A DNA stretch of 43,247 nucleotides from Corynebacterium glucuronolyticum (GCA_022772305.1 JALFAQ010000011.1:1-43247), one strand, 5' to 3'. Positions 18,386-27,953 are shown, counted from the first letter of the stretch. Program-made: numbers and translations. The notes: generated by a model not told the origin, from the letters alone.

Positions 18386-18418
18386 ATCCCGACACCAACG
18401 CATGGCTGGGGTCGGGAT
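18386..18418 (-). terminator. hairpin after araE
   Basis: ATCCCGAC at 18386-18393 pairs with GTCGGGAT at 18411-18418, extended inward by partly paired CC/GG. On the minus strand it is followed by TTCGTTTCC. It starts 17 bp past the araE stop. Confidence 0.6.
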
Positions 18419-18434
18419 GCGTGGGAATTGTTCT

Positions 18435-19823
18435 TTAGCGATTGGTTCCGATGGCTTCGATCTCCTCGAGGGAGCGGCCGCGGGTTTCGGGTACGCGGGT
18501 GGAGACGAAGATGACACCAAGGATGCAGATGATGCCGAAGATGGCGAACACTGCTTGCTGGCTCATAGAGGCAACCATGATGGGGAAGAGGAGCCCCACG
18601 GCGAAGGATCCAATCCAGTTGAAGGACGAGGCGAGTCCGGAGGCACGACCGCGAATCGCCAGTGGGAATACCTCGCCCACGATGACCCAGGTGAGAGGTG
18701 CCCAAGTGAAGGAGTAGAAGGCGACGTAGATGCTGAGGAAGACGACGATGAGCATCGGGTGGGCGTCGTCCATCACGAAGTTGATGATCGCGGGTAGGAG
18801 GAATGATAGACCCATGATGGAACCGCCGACCTGGAGGAGACGCTTGCGGTCGAACTTGTCGGCGATGACAAGGAAGAGCAGCGAGCCGAGGACAAGGATG
18901 ACACCTTGGATGATCGGCCACATCAGAGCGTTGGCAGCTTCGGTGCCGGTAGCCTCTTCGACGATGAGTGGAATGTAGTAGAAGATGGCGTTGGCACCCT
19001 GGAACTGCTGGAATGCGGCAACGCCTACACCTGCGATTACGAGGTAGCGGTACTTGCCAGACAGGAGAGTCGACAAGGTTGTGGAGGCTGCAGCAGCATC
19101 CTCTTTGGCAGCGGTCTGTTGAATGTCATTGAGTTCCGGCTCGACGAGATGCGCGGGGCGGATGTACGACAGTACTGTGCGTGCTTCGTCAATACGATTG
19201 TGGCGGACCAGGAAACGGGGAGACTCCGGCAGGCGCAACACGCCGGCGAAGAGGATAAAGGCGGGAATTGCTGCTAGTCCCAACATGGTGCGCCAGGCAA
19301 GGTGCTCTGGGAGATGCTTGAGCAGGAACGCGACGATGTACGAGAGCAACATGCCGGAAACAATCATGGTCTGGTTGAGTCCCGATAGTCGGCCACGGAG
19401 TTTTGCCGGGGCCATCTCAGACATGTAGGCGGGAACTAGTGCAGATGCAGCACCCACACCGAGGCCTAGGAAGATGCGCATGATGACGAGGTAGATCCAG
19501 CCCTTATTGGGCGCGAATGCGCATAGGAGTGAGAACGCCATAAAGACGAGGGAGGAGATGAGGATCATCTTCTTTCGTCCTAGGCGGTCTGAAAGCTGGC
19601 CTGCGAGGGCGCCACCGAGAACGGCACCAAGCATGAGGGAAGAGGTGATCCACCCGATGATGGCAGCCTTTCCGTGCAAATCCCACGCGGACTGGAGGAA
19701 AGGTAGGGCACCGGTCATGACACCGATGTCGTAACCGAAAAGGATCCCTCCAAATGATCCAAAGAAGTAAATATATCTTTGACTAATTTTCTTGTCGGTA
19801 GCCTGACCGGCGGTTGCAGTCAA
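18435..19823 (-). CDS. araE: MFS L-arabinose:proton symporter
   Basis: A 462-residue sugar porter with twelve predicted TM segments. Motifs include FGSFGGILFGYDIGVMTGA, GRKK, RIFLGLGVGAASALVPAYMSE, PESPRFLVRHN, QQFQGANAIFYYIPLI and the end PETRGRSLEEIEAIG. It starts with a TTG at 19823 that has GGAGG 5 nt upstream; no ATG fits better. It is transcribed away from araR, which lies 250 bp upstream on the same strand, and two araR-type operators lie between. The module context supports L-arabinose as substrate. Confidence 0.9.
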   Translation of the reverse strand: MTATAGQATDKKISQRYIYFFGSFGGILFGYDIGVMTGALPFLQSAWDLHGKAAIIGWITSSLMLGAVLGGALAGQLSDRLGRKKMILISSLVFMAFSLLCAFAPNKGWIYLVIMRIFLGLGVGAASALVPAYMSEMAPAKLRGRLSGLNQTMIVSGMLLSYIVAFLLKHLPEHLAWRTMLGLAAIPAFILFAGVLRLPESPRFLVRHNRIDEARTVLSYIRPAHLVEPELNDIQQTAAKEDAAAASTTLSTLLSGKYRYLVIAGVGVAAFQQFQGANAIFYYIPLIVEEATGTEAANALMWPIIQGVILVLGSLLFLVIADKFDRKRLLQVGGSIMGLSFLLPAIINFVMDDAHPMLIVVFLSIYVAFYSFTWAPLTWVIVGEVFPLAIRGRASGLASSFNWIGSFAVGLLFPIMVASMSQQAVFAIFGIICILGVIFVSTRVPETRGRSLEEIEAIGTNR

Positions 19824-19858
19824 TGTGACCTCCTGAACTAAGAACGGGCGAACCGTCT

Positions 19859-19876
19859 GTTGGGAGCGTTAACATT
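19859..19876. promoter_or_regulatory. degenerate LacI-type (AraR) site before araE
   Basis: GTTGGGAGCGTTAACATT matches the 18-bp araB-proximal operator at 13 of 18 positions, with an intact right half. It lies about 36 bp upstream of the araE start. Confidence 0.4.
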
Positions 19877-19994
19877 GAGTTTCTCTATTCCCTCTCCATC
19901 GTTTCGAAGCGGGTTTAAGTCCGCATGCGCATTTAATCTGCGGTTATACGAACTGTCTTGATCTCTACTAGGTAGCCTAGAGGCGCGTTGAAAA

Positions 19995-20012
19995 AATGTC
20001 AACGCTAACATT
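19995..20012. promoter_or_regulatory. LacI-type (AraR) operator between araE and araR
   Basis: AATGTCAACGCTAACATT has outer arms AATGT/ACATT and the central CG typical of LacI-family operators. Its reverse complement, AATGTTAGCGTTGACATT, matches the araB operator at 16 of 18 positions. Confidence 0.65.
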
Positions 20013-20073
20013 TAGGAATTACTGTGATCTGCCACACGGGTGGAAGGTTTGGGCGCGGTATGGCGGAGACGCA

Positions 20074-21078
20074 CTAGTCGAGCTGCATGGTCGACTGACG
20101 GATGATTAATTCCGCAGGTACCGGATGTAAATCTGGCTCTTCGCCGTCGAGCATGCGGATGAGTGCTTCGAGAACGAGGTGGCCTTGCGTGGTGAAATCC
20201 TGCCGAACTGTGGTGAGCGGAGGTGTGAAGTAGGCGCTGTGCGGGTCGTCGTCGAAGCCGACGATAGACATGTCGTCGGGAACGGAGAGCCCCTCCTCGT
20301 TTAGCGCCAAAATGACACCTTCCGCCATGGCGTCATTGGCAGAAAAGATTGCGGTTGGCCGCTCACCTTCTGGGAGCGCTATTAATTCCTGCCCGATTCT
20401 GTACCCGGCATCGCCACTCCAATCACCGAACTTGACCAGTGGATTTAAGCCTTCCTTGTAGCAGAGAGAAACAGCGGCGGTGAAGCGTTGTTGTGAATCA
20501 ACCCAGTCGTGAGGGCCAGTGATGAGACAGATCTGGCGATGTCCGAGGTCGATGAGGTGTTGCACGGCGAGCTCAGTGCCTTGTTTCTGGTCCACGTAGG
20601 CGAAATTATGGCCGTGTGCATCCTGTGGTCGGGGGCCGGCGATCACCATAGGAACTCCGGGGTCAAGCTTGTCCAGTTTTTCGATGTAGCCATTCCTGTT
20701 GGCGATGATGACCAGCGCATCCACGCCTCGTTCCAGGGATTGCCGAACGGCTGCCGTGATGTCTGACTCCATGTGGGTGACGGTTGACAGCAGAATCATA
20801 TAGCCGTGGTCGCGAGCGGAATGCTCGAGCGCAGCGAGCGTGGAGGTGGGCCCATACAAGAAACTTCCCATAGCAATGACACCGATGAGTCGTGATTTGC
20901 TGGTCGCAAGCGCGCGTGCGGCAGCGTTTCTGCGATAGCCGAGCTCATTAATGGCGGCCTGAACCCGTTCCCGGGTTGCGGGGCGCACTCCTTCAAAGCC
21001 ATTAACAACACGGGAAACGGTCTGATGAGAAACACCCGCGAGCTCTGCCACCTGGGCCAGCGTTGGTCGGCGATTCAT
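20074..21078 (-). CDS. araR: LacI-family repressor of arabinose genes
   Basis: A 334-residue LacI/GalR-type repressor. Residues 6-25 form the HTH (TLAQVAELAGVSHQTVSRVV) followed by the hinge helix region NAAARALATS. The periplasmic-binding-like ligand domain follows, with GVIAMGSFLYGP, SIVGFDDDPHSAYFTPPLTTVRQD and a C-terminal LIIRQST. I start at the ATG at 21078, which has GGAGGAAGAA directly upstream; an in-frame upstream ATG would add 12 residues but would overlap the operator at 21098-21115. The position between araE and araBDA matches the known AraR arrangement in corynebacteria, where L-arabinose relieves repression. An operator in its own leader suggests autorepression. Confidence 0.9.
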   Translation of the reverse strand: MNRRPTLAQVAELAGVSHQTVSRVVNGFEGVRPATRERVQAAINELGYRRNAAARALATSKSRLIGVIAMGSFLYGPTSTLAALEHSARDHGYMILLSTVTHMESDITAAVRQSLERGVDALVIIANRNGYIEKLDKLDPGVPMVIAGPRPQDAHGHNFAYVDQKQGTELAVQHLIDLGHRQICLITGPHDWVDSQQRFTAAVSLCYKEGLNPLVKFGDWSGDAGYRIGQELIALPEGERPTAIFSANDAMAEGVILALNEEGLSVPDDMSIVGFDDDPHSAYFTPPLTTVRQDFTTQGHLVLEALIRMLDGEEPDLHPVPAELIIRQSTMQLD

Positions 21079-21097
21079 TTCTTCCTCCACGGACGTA

Positions 21098-21115
21098 ACA
21101 GTTAGCTCTAACATT
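21098..21115. promoter_or_regulatory. LacI-type (AraR) operator in the araR leader
   Basis: ACAGTTAGCTCTAACATT matches the araB operator at 14 of 18 positions and contains the inner repeat GTTAG-CT-CTAAC. It lies 20 bp upstream of the araR start. Confidence 0.5.
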
Positions 21116-21248
21116 ACCTACCCGATTTGTTATAAGTAAACGTGCTATCGCTGAGGTTAAGGAAAGCGTCATGAAGGTACAAATAGCCCTAAACGGGGGT
21201 GGTTAGGGGGTGAAAAACAACGTTTTTATTGCAATATTTGGCAACTAA

Positions 21249-21278
21249 TTGACTCGCTTGTTTGTTCCGGTTCACAAT
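21249..21278 (+). promoter_or_regulatory. candidate araB promoter
   Basis: TTGACT at 21249-21254 and CACAAT at 21273-21278 are 18 bp apart. Transcription would start near 21285-21288, at the edge of the operator that follows. Confidence 0.45.
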
Positions 21279-21287
21279 AGCCATGAA

Positions 21288-21305
21288 AATGTTAGCGATA
21301 ACATT
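21288..21305. promoter_or_regulatory. LacI-type (AraR) operator before araB
   Basis: AATGTTAGCGATAACATT has perfect 7-bp arms (AATGTTA/TAACATT) around GCGA. It overlaps the expected transcription start of araBDA, a classical blocking position. Confidence 0.7.
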
Positions 21306-21359
21306 CCCGTAGTTTCGTCTTGATCTCTAGCAAAGTACGCAAACTATCGAGGAGAAAAA

Positions 21360-23018
21360 ATGAAGGCTGAAAAGCCAGATCCCCGGTCAATAACGTGGAC
21401 AAAACGCACAGTCCGCGAATTGGAAAGCGGGGAGTGCAGCCTAGGTATTGAGCTGGGCAGCACGAACATTAAATCCACGTTGGTCTCAACGGACGGAACT
21501 CCGATTGCTTCGGGGAGCTCGAGTTGGGAAAACACGTTGGTCGACGGTCACTGGAGCTACGCCCTCGATGATGTGTGGTCCGGGATCCAGGAGTCATTCC
21601 GCAACTTGGTGCAGACAGTGTCTACGGATTTCGGTGTGCGGCTGACATCGGTCGCCTCGCTTGGAATCTCCGCGATGATGCACGGATATTTGGCCTTTGA
21701 CAAGGACGGGGAGTTGCTTGTTCCCTTCCGCACGTGGCGAGATACGACGACCGGTCCTGCAGCGGAAAGGCTTACGCAGCTATTTCGCGTCAACATTCCG
21801 CTGCGCTGGTCGATCTCCCATTATTACCAGGCCATTTTGGATCACGAGGAACACGTACCCCGCGTTGACTTCCTCACCACGCTTGCCGGTTACGTCCACT
21901 GGAAGCTGACGGGTCAGAAGGTCCTCGGCATCGGCGACGCGGTGGGCATGTTCCCCATCGACTCGTCGACGCATACCTACGACACCGAGATGGTTACTGC
22001 CTTCGATGAGCTGGTAACCGGTGCAACGGAGAAGAAGCTTCTCGATATCTTGCCGGAGGTGCTTGTCGCCGGCGAGGAAGCGGGGCATCTCACCGCCGAA
22101 GGTGCGAAGCTACTAGATCCTACCGGTGGTCTGAAATCGGGAGCGCTTGCCTGCCCGCCGGAAGGTGATGCCGGTACCGGCATGGTGGCGACAAATTCCG
22201 TGCGTCCGCGCTCCGGAAACGTGTCGGTGGGCACGAGCATCTTCGCCATGCTCGTATTGGACGAGCCGAAAAAGATCATGAACTCTGCCATCGATCCGGT
22301 AGCTACCCCAAGTGGCGATCCGGTAGCGATGGTCCACTGCAATAACGGTGCTCAAGAGGTATCCACGTGGATCGAGCTGTTCGCCGAGGTTGCTGTGGCG
22401 TTCGGTAAATTCAAAATCAACAGCATGGATGAGGTCTATGCGGCAATCCTCGCGGAGGCCCTCCACGGAGACAAGTCCTGTGGCGGAGTCCTCGCGTACA
22501 ACTACCTGTCTGGAGAACCAATCGCCCAGGTAAACGACGGCCGCCCCGTCATTACGCGGTCATCGGACGCAAAGATGTCGCTTGCCAACTTCATCCGGGC
22601 CGAACTGTTTTCTTGCTTTTCAACGCTCGCGATCGGCATGAACACCTTGCGTAAGGAGGGCGTCGACTTCGATGCTCTCTATGCACACGGCGGGTTATTC
22701 AAGACGGAAGGTGTCGCGCAACGCCTCCTCGCTGCTGCGCTGAATACTCCCGTTGGGTTGGCGCCATCCGCAGCCACGGGTGGTTCCTGGGGCATGGCCA
22801 TCCTCGCGCTGTATGCGCGCCGGGGGAAAGGCGCATCGCTTGCGGGCTTCCTCGCCGATGAGATCTTTGATGACACGGAGGAACGGGTAATAGAGCCCGT
22901 TGTAGCGGACGTGGAAGGATTCCGTGTCTTCCTCGAACGTTTCACAAACGGCCTGCAGTGGGCAAGCGGTGCAGCACAGGCCATTCCCAATGTAAACAGT
23001 ACAAATAGGACGGAGTAA
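21360..23018 (+). CDS. araB: ribulokinase (FGGY family)
   Basis: A 552-residue FGGY kinase. It has the N-terminal phosphate loop LGIELGSTNIKSTLVSTDG near residue 28, SLGISAMMHGYLAFD, VPFRTWRDTTT, and in the second domain PPEGDAGTGMVATN, SVGTSIFAMLVLD and AATGGSWGMAILALYARRGKG. Position in an operon with L-arabinose isomerase and ribulose-5-phosphate 4-epimerase identifies it as the L-ribulose kinase. It belongs to the actinobacterial AraB branch, which differs from E. coli AraB. RBS GAGGAGA lies 5 nt before the ATG. araD follows after 3 bp. Confidence 0.92.
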   Translation: MKAEKPDPRSITWTKRTVRELESGECSLGIELGSTNIKSTLVSTDGTPIASGSSSWENTLVDGHWSYALDDVWSGIQESFRNLVQTVSTDFGVRLTSVASLGISAMMHGYLAFDKDGELLVPFRTWRDTTTGPAAERLTQLFRVNIPLRWSISHYYQAILDHEEHVPRVDFLTTLAGYVHWKLTGQKVLGIGDAVGMFPIDSSTHTYDTEMVTAFDELVTGATEKKLLDILPEVLVAGEEAGHLTAEGAKLLDPTGGLKSGALACPPEGDAGTGMVATNSVRPRSGNVSVGTSIFAMLVLDEPKKIMNSAIDPVATPSGDPVAMVHCNNGAQEVSTWIELFAEVAVAFGKFKINSMDEVYAAILAEALHGDKSCGGVLAYNYLSGEPIAQVNDGRPVITRSSDAKMSLANFIRAELFSCFSTLAIGMNTLRKEGVDFDALYAHGGLFKTEGVAQRLLAAALNTPVGLAPSAATGGSWGMAILALYARRGKGASLAGFLADEIFDDTEERVIEPVVADVEGFRVFLERFTNGLQWASGAAQAIPNVNSTNRTE

Positions 23019-23021
23019 CTC

Positions 23022-23735
23022 ATGGTTCAGCTTTCTGATTATTCGGCAGATGTAGTGGAAAAAGTGTCGGCTACACGGGAACGTGTTTCCGCGCTCCACG
23101 CGGAGCTTCCCCGCTGGGAACTCGTGGTGTGGACTGCCGGTAATGTATCCGAACGCATCATCGTCAGCGATGATGGGCATCCGAGTCAAGAAGATCTGAT
23201 GGTGATTAAGCCATCCGGTGTGCGTTACGACGAGCTGTCGCCAGAGGCAATGGTGGTATGCGATCTCGACGGAAACCTCATCGACGGAGATAAAGCACCA
23301 TCATCAGACACCGCAGCGCATGCTTATGTCTACAAGCACATGCCAGAAGTCGGTGGAGTCGTTCACACGCATTCGAGCTACGCCTGTGCGTGGGCTGCAG
23401 TCGGCAAGGAAGTTCCGTGCATCCTCACGATGATGGGCGACGAGTTTGGTGGCCCAATTCCTATCGGCCCCTTCGCAATTATCGGTGATGACTCCATCGG
23501 TCGCGGAATCGTCGACACTCTCCGCGAAAGCAGGTCACCCGCTGTCCTCATGCAAAACCACGGTCCCTTCACCATCGGCAAGGACGGCAACGCTGCAGTC
23601 AAGGCCGCTGTCATGGTCGAAGAAGTCTCCCGCGCAGCATTCTTTGCCACACAGCTCGGAGACCCCATCGTCATTCCCGACAAAACCATCGATCACCTCT
23701 ACGACCGCTACCAAAACGTATACGGCCAGAAGTAA
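23022..23735 (+). CDS. araD: L-ribulose-5-phosphate 4-epimerase
   Basis: A 237-residue class II aldolase-fold epimerase that converts L-ribulose-5-phosphate to D-xylulose-5-phosphate. Zinc ligands are visible as H115 and H117 in GVVHTHSSYACAW and H180 in LMQNHGPFTIG. Substrate-phosphate contacts are suggested by TAGNVSER (near residue 38) and IKPSGV. Length matches E. coli AraD (231). The ATG follows the araB stop by 3 bp, with AGGACGGAG overlapping the end of araB. Confidence 0.95.
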   Translation: MVQLSDYSADVVEKVSATRERVSALHAELPRWELVVWTAGNVSERIIVSDDGHPSQEDLMVIKPSGVRYDELSPEAMVVCDLDGNLIDGDKAPSSDTAAHAYVYKHMPEVGGVVHTHSSYACAWAAVGKEVPCILTMMGDEFGGPIPIGPFAIIGDDSIGRGIVDTLRESRSPAVLMQNHGPFTIGKDGNAAVKAAVMVEEVSRAAFFATQLGDPIVIPDKTIDHLYDRYQNVYGQK

Positions 23736-23754
23736 TAAGTAAGGAGAAAAGAAA

Positions 23755-25263
23755 ATGAAAAACCCATTCGAAGGTAAGGAAATCTGGTTCTTCACTGGAA
23801 GCCAGGGCCTCTACGGCGAAGATACCCTCAAGCAAGTGGCAAGCCAGTCGAAGGAAGTCGCAGCAGCCCTCGAGAATGCTGACGATATTCCTGTAAAGAT
23901 CGTCTGGCGCCCGGTTCTTACCGATTCCAACTCCATCCTTGATGCGATGGTGGAAGCATCAGCAAACAAGAAGGTCATCGGTGTCATCGCATGGATGCAC
24001 ACTTTCTCCCCAGCAAAGATGTGGATCCGCGGTCTGGAAGCTCTGCGCAAGCCACTACTCCACCTGCACACGCAGGAGAATAAGGAGATTCCGTGGGCCA
24101 CAATCGACATGGATTACATGAACCTAAACCAAGCAGCTCACGGTGACCGTGAATTCGGCTATATCCTCACACGCTTGGGAATCCCGCGGGTATCCGTCGT
24201 TGGCCACACCTCGGAAGAAAAGGTGACCAAGCGTATCGGCACGTGGTCGCGTGCAGCAGCCGCATGGAACGAAGCGCAAAACATGAAGATGGTGCGTTTT
24301 GGAGACAACATGCGCAACGTGGCCGTCACGGAGGGAGATAAGACGGAAGCCGAAATCCGCTTCGGTGTCTCCGTCAACACGTGGAGTGTGAACGACCTCG
24401 TCGAAGAAATTGATAAGGTCGAAGATTCTGAGGTCGACAAGCTCATTGCCGAGTACCAGGAAAACTACGACATCGAAGAATCCCTGCTCCCGGGTGGCGA
24501 GCGACATGAGTCGCTGCGCTATGCGGCAAAACAGGAAGCAGCTCTGCGCCACTTCCTGGAGGCATTCGACGCAACAGCCTTCACTGATACGTTCGAGGAT
24601 CTTGGTGGGCTGAAGCAGCTCCCGGGTCTTGCCGTCCAGCGACTCATGGAAGACGGGTACGGCTTCGGTGCCGAGGGCGACTGGAAAACAGGTATCCTCA
24701 TCCGCTTGGCCAAGGTCATGGGCTACGGTCTGCCCGGTGGAGCTTCCCTCATGGAGGATTACTGCTACAACATGACGCCGGGAAACCAAAAGATCCTTGG
24801 TGCTCACATGCTTGAGATCTGCCCTTCGCTGACTGCGAAGAAGCCACGCATTGAGATCCATCCGCTGTCTATCGGCGACCGCGAGGATCCGGTCCGCATG
24901 GTTTTCGATGTCGACGAGGGAGACGGCATCGTTGTCGCATTGTCTGACCTGCGCGATCGTTTCCGGCTGACCGCAAACAAGATTAAGGTCGTGGGCCCGG
25001 ACCAGCCACTTCCGAACCTGCCTGTCGCTCGTGCAGTGTGGGAGCCCGCTCCGAGCCTGCCGGTCTCCGCTGCGTGCTGGCTGGCAGCTGGTGCCGCCCA
25101 CCACACCGTCCTGACCACTGCAGCAAGCCTGGAAGCATGGCGCGATTTCGCCAGCATAGCCCAGGTTGAGCTGGCCGTCATTGACGAGGACACCACCGTG
25201 ACCAAGTTCGAGGATCAACTTCGCTGGAATGCGGTGTACTACCGCGTGGCGCAGGGCTTCTAA
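23755..25263 (+). CDS. araA: L-arabinose isomerase
   Basis: A 502-residue manganese-dependent isomerase that converts L-arabinose to L-ribulose. Metal and catalytic residues correspond to those of E. coli AraA: E307 in [12 protein letters not shown]334 in SLMEDYCY, H351 in [10 protein letters not shown], and the late His in [10 protein letters not shown]. Also typical are [15 protein letters not shown] at the N-terminus and [28 protein letters not shown] precedes the ATG, 19 bp after araD. The operon ends in a strong terminator. Confidence 0.97.
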   Translation: MKNPFEGKEIWFFTGSQGLYGEDTLKQVASQSKEVAAALENADDIPVKIVWRPVLTDSNSILDAMVEASANKKVIGVIAWMHTFSPAKMWIRGLEALRKPLLHLHTQENKEIPWATIDMDYMNLNQAAHGDREFGYILTRLGIPRVSVVGHTSEEKVTKRIGTWSRAAAAWNEAQNMKMVRFGDNMRNVAVTEGDKTEAEIRFGVSVNTWSVNDLVEEIDKVEDSEVDKLIAEYQENYDIEESLLPGGERHESLRYAAKQEAALRHFLEAFDATAFTDTFEDLGGLKQLPGLAVQRLMEDGYGFGAEGDWKTGILIRLAKVMGYGLPGGASLMEDYCYNMTPGNQKILGAHMLEICPSLTAKKPRIEIHPLSIGDREDPVRMVFDVDEGDGIVVALSDLRDRFRLTANKIKVVGPDQPLPNLPVARAVWEPAPSLPVSAACWLAAGAAHHTVLTTAASLEAWRDFASIAQVELAVIDEDTTVTKFEDQLRWNAVYYRVAQGF

Positions 25264-25290
25264 TAAGGCGAGATCGCACTAGAAACTAAA

Positions 25291-25324
25291 AGCAGCGCAC
25301 CCGAGCCATCTCGGGTGCGCTGCT
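25291..25324 (+). terminator. strong terminator after araBDA
   Basis: A perfect 15-bp stem (AGCAGCGCACCCGAG with CTCGGGTGCGCTGCT) and a CCAT loop, followed by TCTTTA, 28 nt past the araA stop. Confidence 0.85.
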
Positions 25325-25682
25325 TCTTTACGCGATCGCGGTGGTTGCATCAAGCAGCTTTGAGGCTTATCTGAACAGCGTAGGTTTTATTCGCGCTAGC
25401 GTGCATGGTTACAATTCACGTGTTTCGGGGGAACTCCCAGTTTCCACGTGCATAAGCTCGGTGGGGTTGCTGTCAGCGAAGCATGCGATAGATAGTTCTG
25501 TATTTAATGAGTAATGAGAGGGATGTTGACTATTTTAAATTTAGGTATCAGCTGCTTCTGTAGCGTTAAAGCTACTGCGTACTGGATAACTTGAGCGTAG
25601 GTCTCACTATTAGAACAGAACACAATTTTTGGACAACGAATGTGGAGAGGCTTCTTGGCGGTTGAAATGAAAAAGAGGAAAA
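25325..25682. other. intergenic region before the orphan membrane-protein gene
   Basis: No gene seen. Two CACGTG hexamers flank a short segment around 25419-25452. The sequence becomes clearly A/T-richer toward 25500-25680. The RBS GAGGAAAA of the next gene lies at its end. Confidence 0.4.
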
Positions 25683-27167
25683 GTGAAAGCGCTGCTTGTT
25701 AGATACGTCCCAGAAAGCGATATAAAAAGTATCGGTAGTAGGAAAAACTTGGGCCGTACGGTTGGAACTGTAGTGGCATCCGCCGTGATTAGCTTTGTGT
25801 TCTCGGCGTATCTATTTGCCTTCAATGGCAAAACATTTGAGCCGAGTCTGACACTCACTTTTGTTCTCGCTGTTTATAGCTCTGTCTTAATTATTTATAA
25901 ATATCTCTATGTGGAGAGTAAGGAAAAGGAGTTCGATCCGGTTAAGCGATTTCGTTTCGCTGATGAAATCAAGCTGGGTTTTATTGTCGTCTTTTGTCTG
26001 TCTTTGATTGAAAGGCTTTTGTCCGTTTACGCAAGAGGAGACTCCTGCGTCTCAAAAGAGAATACTGGGGAATTGCCTGAGGCGTTGATCGCTGAGAATC
26101 CTGTTTTCCGGTTAATCAGTTGTACTGGTGGAGCACTTTGGAAGAATATTTCAGGTGGGGATTTGATTTTCTTCATCGTGCTTTATGGCTTGGCCTTCCT
26201 AGCGCTGAGGTCTTTGCGCTTTGTAACTGAGAATTCTGTATATAGCGATGATCGCCTAGAGTCACAAAGGGAGGTTATAAGAGCCAAGGTAGGTGCTCTT
26301 ACAACGATCCTTGATGGGCAAAAATATAATGTTAGATTTTTCCTTCCACGTGCCCAAGAACCTGTGGAATCTTCCCCGGTTAACAATGCGCAGCTGGAGG
26401 CATCAGATACCACGTCTGTGCAGTTTCAGATGAAGACATTTGGAAGAAAGATTATCTGGAGGGAATTGATCTATGGCCTTGTGGTCTTGTTAGTTACTTT
26501 TGTCGTTTCAGTGGGGTTTGGGATGTTGACCTTTCAATCGGTTAGGGGGCTACCAGGAGACAAGAGTCTATTATTCAGTAAGGTATTTGGATTCTCCACA
26601 GTCTCAGTGATGGTTTCATTTGTAGCAGTTATGTTCGCAGTGGAAGCGACTGACGGTATAAGTAAGTCAGTAGCTGGGCTCATCGCACTGATGTATGGCA
26701 TTTTCGGCTTGGTGGACTTCGTGCTTTTTGCCTTAACAGCAGTCCCTGCGCTTGGTCGGTGGGTTATGTTGATCCCATTGGCGACCGCAATTGTTCTCTT
26801 GGCTTTGTTAAGTGTAGAAAGCGTTATCAGACGACGTCGGAATGGCCGTGATGTCAAGGTAAAATTCGAGAAATCTGAGTCATCTTGTACTAAGGAATGG
26901 CTGGAGAAATCCGTGGAATCGAAAGATGAACAAAAGTATCTTTGGCTTTTGCGTCTCCATTGCGATTCGGAAGACCAAAACTCACAATCATTTAGTGGGT
27001 TGCTTAAAGATGTGGTGAGCTTAGGGTGTTTTAGGGAACTATTCCGCCACCACGCACTGTTGTGGAGGCTTCAGGATGTCAACTTAGCTATAAGGAATTA
27101 TCTTGCGTTTTCCAGGGAATCTTCGAGGTCAGCTCATTCAAAGGAAGACGCTGAGAATTTCAGCTGA
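25683..27167 (+). CDS. orphan polytopic membrane protein of unknown function
   Basis: A 494-residue protein I do not recognise. Eight hydrophobic segments lie near residues 27-47, 56-77, 97-116, 159-178, 262-284, 300-320, 327-352 and 357-379. A soluble loop of about 80 residues (180-260) sits between TM4 and TM5, and a charged C-terminal domain of about 110 residues follows RRRRNGRD. A loop with two Cys (CVSKEN...SCTGG, about 122-147) lies between TM3 and TM4 and may be external. The start is a GTG with GAGGAAAA. Codon use is A/T-richer than in the flanking araA and fuc genes, suggesting separate acquisition. The architecture would fit a sensor or an anti-phage membrane effector, but nothing in the sequence proves this. 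Confidence 0.65.
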   Translation: MKALLVRYVPESDIKSIGSRKNLGRTVGTVVASAVISFVFSAYLFAFNGKTFEPSLTLTFVLAVYSSVLIIYKYLYVESKEKEFDPVKRFRFADEIKLGFIVVFCLSLIERLLSVYARGDSCVSKENTGELPEALIAENPVFRLISCTGGALWKNISGGDLIFFIVLYGLAFLALRSLRFVTENSVYSDDRLESQREVIRAKVGALTTILDGQKYNVRFFLPRAQEPVESSPVNNAQLEASDTTSVQFQMKTFGRKIIWRELIYGLVVLLVTFVVSVGFGMLTFQSVRGLPGDKSLLFSKVFGFSTVSVMVSFVAVMFAVEATDGISKSVAGLIALMYGIFGLVDFVLFALTAVPALGRWVMLIPLATAIVLLALLSVESVIRRRRNGRDVKVKFEKSESSCTKEWLEKSVESKDEQKYLWLLRLHCDSEDQNSQSFSGLLKDVVSLGCFRELFRHHALLWRLQDVNLAIRNYLAFSRESSRSAHSKEDAENFS

Positions 27168-27179
27168 ATCATTTTAAGC

Positions 27180-27204
27180 AACTAGATTTTGAGCCTAGTT
27201 TTGG
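27180..27204 (+). terminator. weak hairpin after the membrane-protein gene
   Basis: AACTAG and CTAGTT pair around a 9-nt loop and are followed by TTGG, 12 nt past the stop codon. The stem is short. Confidence 0.3.
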
Positions 27205-27820
27205 TAGCTGCTGGGAGCGCGTTGTGCCTGTGAGAAAGCGCTACCGAGCACACTGATGTACCGACATTGCGGCGGGGCATAGCGGTGTGCTCATCGCCCT
27301 GCCTGTGCAGTAGTGATACTGATGTGAGCGCGTTCTCAGAAGCCACCCCTCCCACCAAAAGAGCTCCTCGCCATATGATGGCGGGGAGCTCCCCGCTGTT
27401 CCAGCTGTAGCGGGGTGTGTTTTCGGGAAGGAGGCCGGCTGCCTTCGCTGCGTTGTAGATGCCGCCGAGGCCAACAAGGGCCAGGACGGTCCAGAGGATA
27501 CCCCAGCCGGCTTGGGCGGCGATGTAGGTCTCGTCGCCGGTCATGGCGAGGTTAGTTGACGGAACCGCCGGCCATCCGGCCTGCCTCGAACGTCTCAGGC
27601 ATGGTGCCGTAGCTGTCCTGGGCGAGGTGGCCGAGGAGGTGACCGATTTATTAAGCCTTAACCTGTTCGCCGGTCCAGCCACCGCCGAAGTCTTTGCTGC
27701 GGGTGTTGTTCTCCGGTGCGGGCTCAACGGAGAAGGTATCCTCTGCGGTTGCGACACGCCGCCGAGGCTGACGGCGGCTGCGGTCGTGGCAGCGACGAGG
27801 GTGCGGGTGAGGGTGCTCAT
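27182..27820 (-). pseudogene. decayed small exported protein with C-terminal TM segment
   Basis: The frame from 27820 starts with a good signal peptide (MSTLTRTLVAATTAAAVSLGG). The plausible mature sequence then jumps frames: VATAEDTFSVEPAPENN, SKDFGGGWTGEQVKA followed by stops, then GHLLGHLAQDSYGTMPETFEAGRMAGGSVN, and finally, back in the first frame, MTGDETYIAAQAGWGILWTVLALVGLGGIYNAAKAAGLLPE with a TM segment. This is the layout of small exported corynebacterial proteins with a C-terminal membrane anchor. The open frame of 212 codons is therefore a patchwork, with at least two frameshifts and one stop in the ancestral gene. Confidence 0.5.
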
Positions 27821-27953
27821 TGTTCTGATCCTTTGAGCGGTTGCATGGCAGGTGTCACGCGGTTTATAGAAGAAGAACTTAATGAGCGTTAACTAAAATG
27901 CAGCTACCTGAACACTGTTTGTACGCCAGGTTTTTTTGGGTGGGTGGGGACTC

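Noticed and set aside
20017..20040. CRP/GlxR-like site TGTGATCTGCCACA between araE and araR
   Set aside because: The spacing between the TGTG and CACA halves is two bases shorter than the consensus, so I do not call it.
24124..25218. 364-codon minus-strand frame inside araA
   Set aside because: Antisense shadow; araA has all metal ligands and a proper RBS.
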